Source of the DNA: Synchiropus splendidus
Taxonomy: Eukaryota; Chordata; Actinopteri; Syngnathiformes; Callionymidae
Direction of reading: 5' to 3'
DNA: 64,000 nt
Assembly (NCBI RefSeq): GCF_027744825.2
Contig: NC_071334.1
Span: 28,287,937-28,351,936, forward strand
Part shown: positions 63,303-64,000 of the stretch, piece after piece
How positions within the stretch are numbered: the first letter of the stretch is position 1
Layout of the letters: each line of letters opens with the position of its first letter
Program-made: the position numbers and the translations under genes
The notes under the pieces: generated by a model
What the model was told of the DNA's origin: nothing
Seen by the model: only the letters and a program-made list of their open reading frames with translations
Database searches by the model: none

Positions 63303-64000
63303 TCTTTTGGAGTTAGTGTTTAGTGGTTACTTATATATGCTTTGTTATGGCACTGAGGTCCAGAATTTTCAAAGGTATGGTGAGTAGTTCAATGGGTGTG
63401 AATTGATGGAGTACAGACTGATATATTTATGCAGCATTAATAATCATATGATGTCACATTAGAAAGTACATCTTAGTATAATGTTTATCAAGATCAAACA
63501 AACACTGACGTACGTCCTTTAAAATAAGATAGCAAGGTGTTTATGAGTATAATCATAGAGTCTGTCTGTAAATTGAACTGTGTAGAGGATCTGCAACAAA
63601 TCTCACTGCTTTCCACTAAACTGGCTTGTTGAGAGTGAGGAAACTAAAAATAAAATAAACTGGAAATGTGTTTTTCTTGGCTTCTAAAATTGAAATGTAA
63701 CTAAGTAAATGGAGTAACCAGAAGAAACCCTTGTTTGTTAGTGATGGAAGGAAGAGTCCACGGGCCACAGCCAGACTCGTGGACAATGGAAGACACCGGT
63801 GCCCTGGCAACAGGACCTGAAGAGTCAACAGCATCAGGACATGAACATAATCCTTCTGAACAATAGACTGTCATCTATAATGGACTTTGTGAGTCATGAA
63901 GGTGCAGACTTGAGCACTTCCTCTTTTCACAGCTACAAAAATAGCCATGACGTTTGATGACACACGCTTGCGGACACAGCCAATCATGAGCCTGCTGTGG
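61715..64000. other. cdhr1 upstream region
   Basis: TAATCC at 61852-61857, about 140 bases before the cdhr1 ATG, fits a CRX/OTX photoreceptor site. Further right I see only non-coding AT-rich DNA and a 29-base T run at 63271-63299. Confidence 0.4.
63271..63299. repeat. Poly-T tract
   Basis: 29 consecutive T. It may be the poly-A end of a minus-strand retrocopy, but nothing upstream of it on that strand is recognisable. Confidence 0.9.

Overview
The window is nuclear DNA from a ray-finned (teleost) fish, probably a spiny-rayed one. The genes are intron-bearing with clean GT/AG junctions and encode vertebrate-only proteins. The repeats (a LINE 3' tail of fish L2 type, Tc1/mariner and Ty3/gypsy pieces, several MITE-like elements) are typical of fish. 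All exon structures below were assembled by hand from splice sites, reading frame and family similarity; no search was run.

Layout. (1) 1676-15770, minus strand: the cholinergic gene locus. Choline acetyltransferase (chat, 14 coding exons, 633 aa as assembled) lies downstream of the single-exon vesicular acetylcholine transporter gene slc18a3 in the same orientation. This is the arrangement known from other animals, where one locus supplies both the enzyme that makes acetylcholine and the transporter that loads it into vesicles. A near-consensus REST/NRSF site sits in the first chat intron between coding exons, and a 1.06-kb GATGAA-type tandem array sits in the next intron. (2) About 17.1-24.35 kb: a transposon-rich island. 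It holds a decayed gypsy fragment, then a compact LTR element with unfamiliar overlapping reading frames, one of whose LTRs is split by a younger gypsy element. That younger element is itself odd, because its interior contains LINE and Tc1 transposase sequence where gag and most of pol should be. (3) 27.8-61.7 kb: a retinal gene cluster in the order rgr(-), lrit1(+), lrit2(+), cdhr1(-). It is the mirror image of the order I recall for human chromosome 10q23 (CDHR1, LRIT2, LRIT1, RGR). rgr encodes the RPE/Mueller-cell retinal G-protein-coupled receptor (293 aa), lrit1 and lrit2 encode LRR-Ig-FN3 transmembrane proteins (652 and 555 aa), and cdhr1 encodes photoreceptor cadherin (858 aa).

The most interesting points are a second, mutually exclusive last exon in cdhr1 with its own transmembrane segment, the nested LTR elements with an unidentified complex-retrovirus-like coding region, the chimeric gypsy element, and the REST site in chat. 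The flanks (1-1675 and 61.7-64 kb) hold nothing I could identify as coding.
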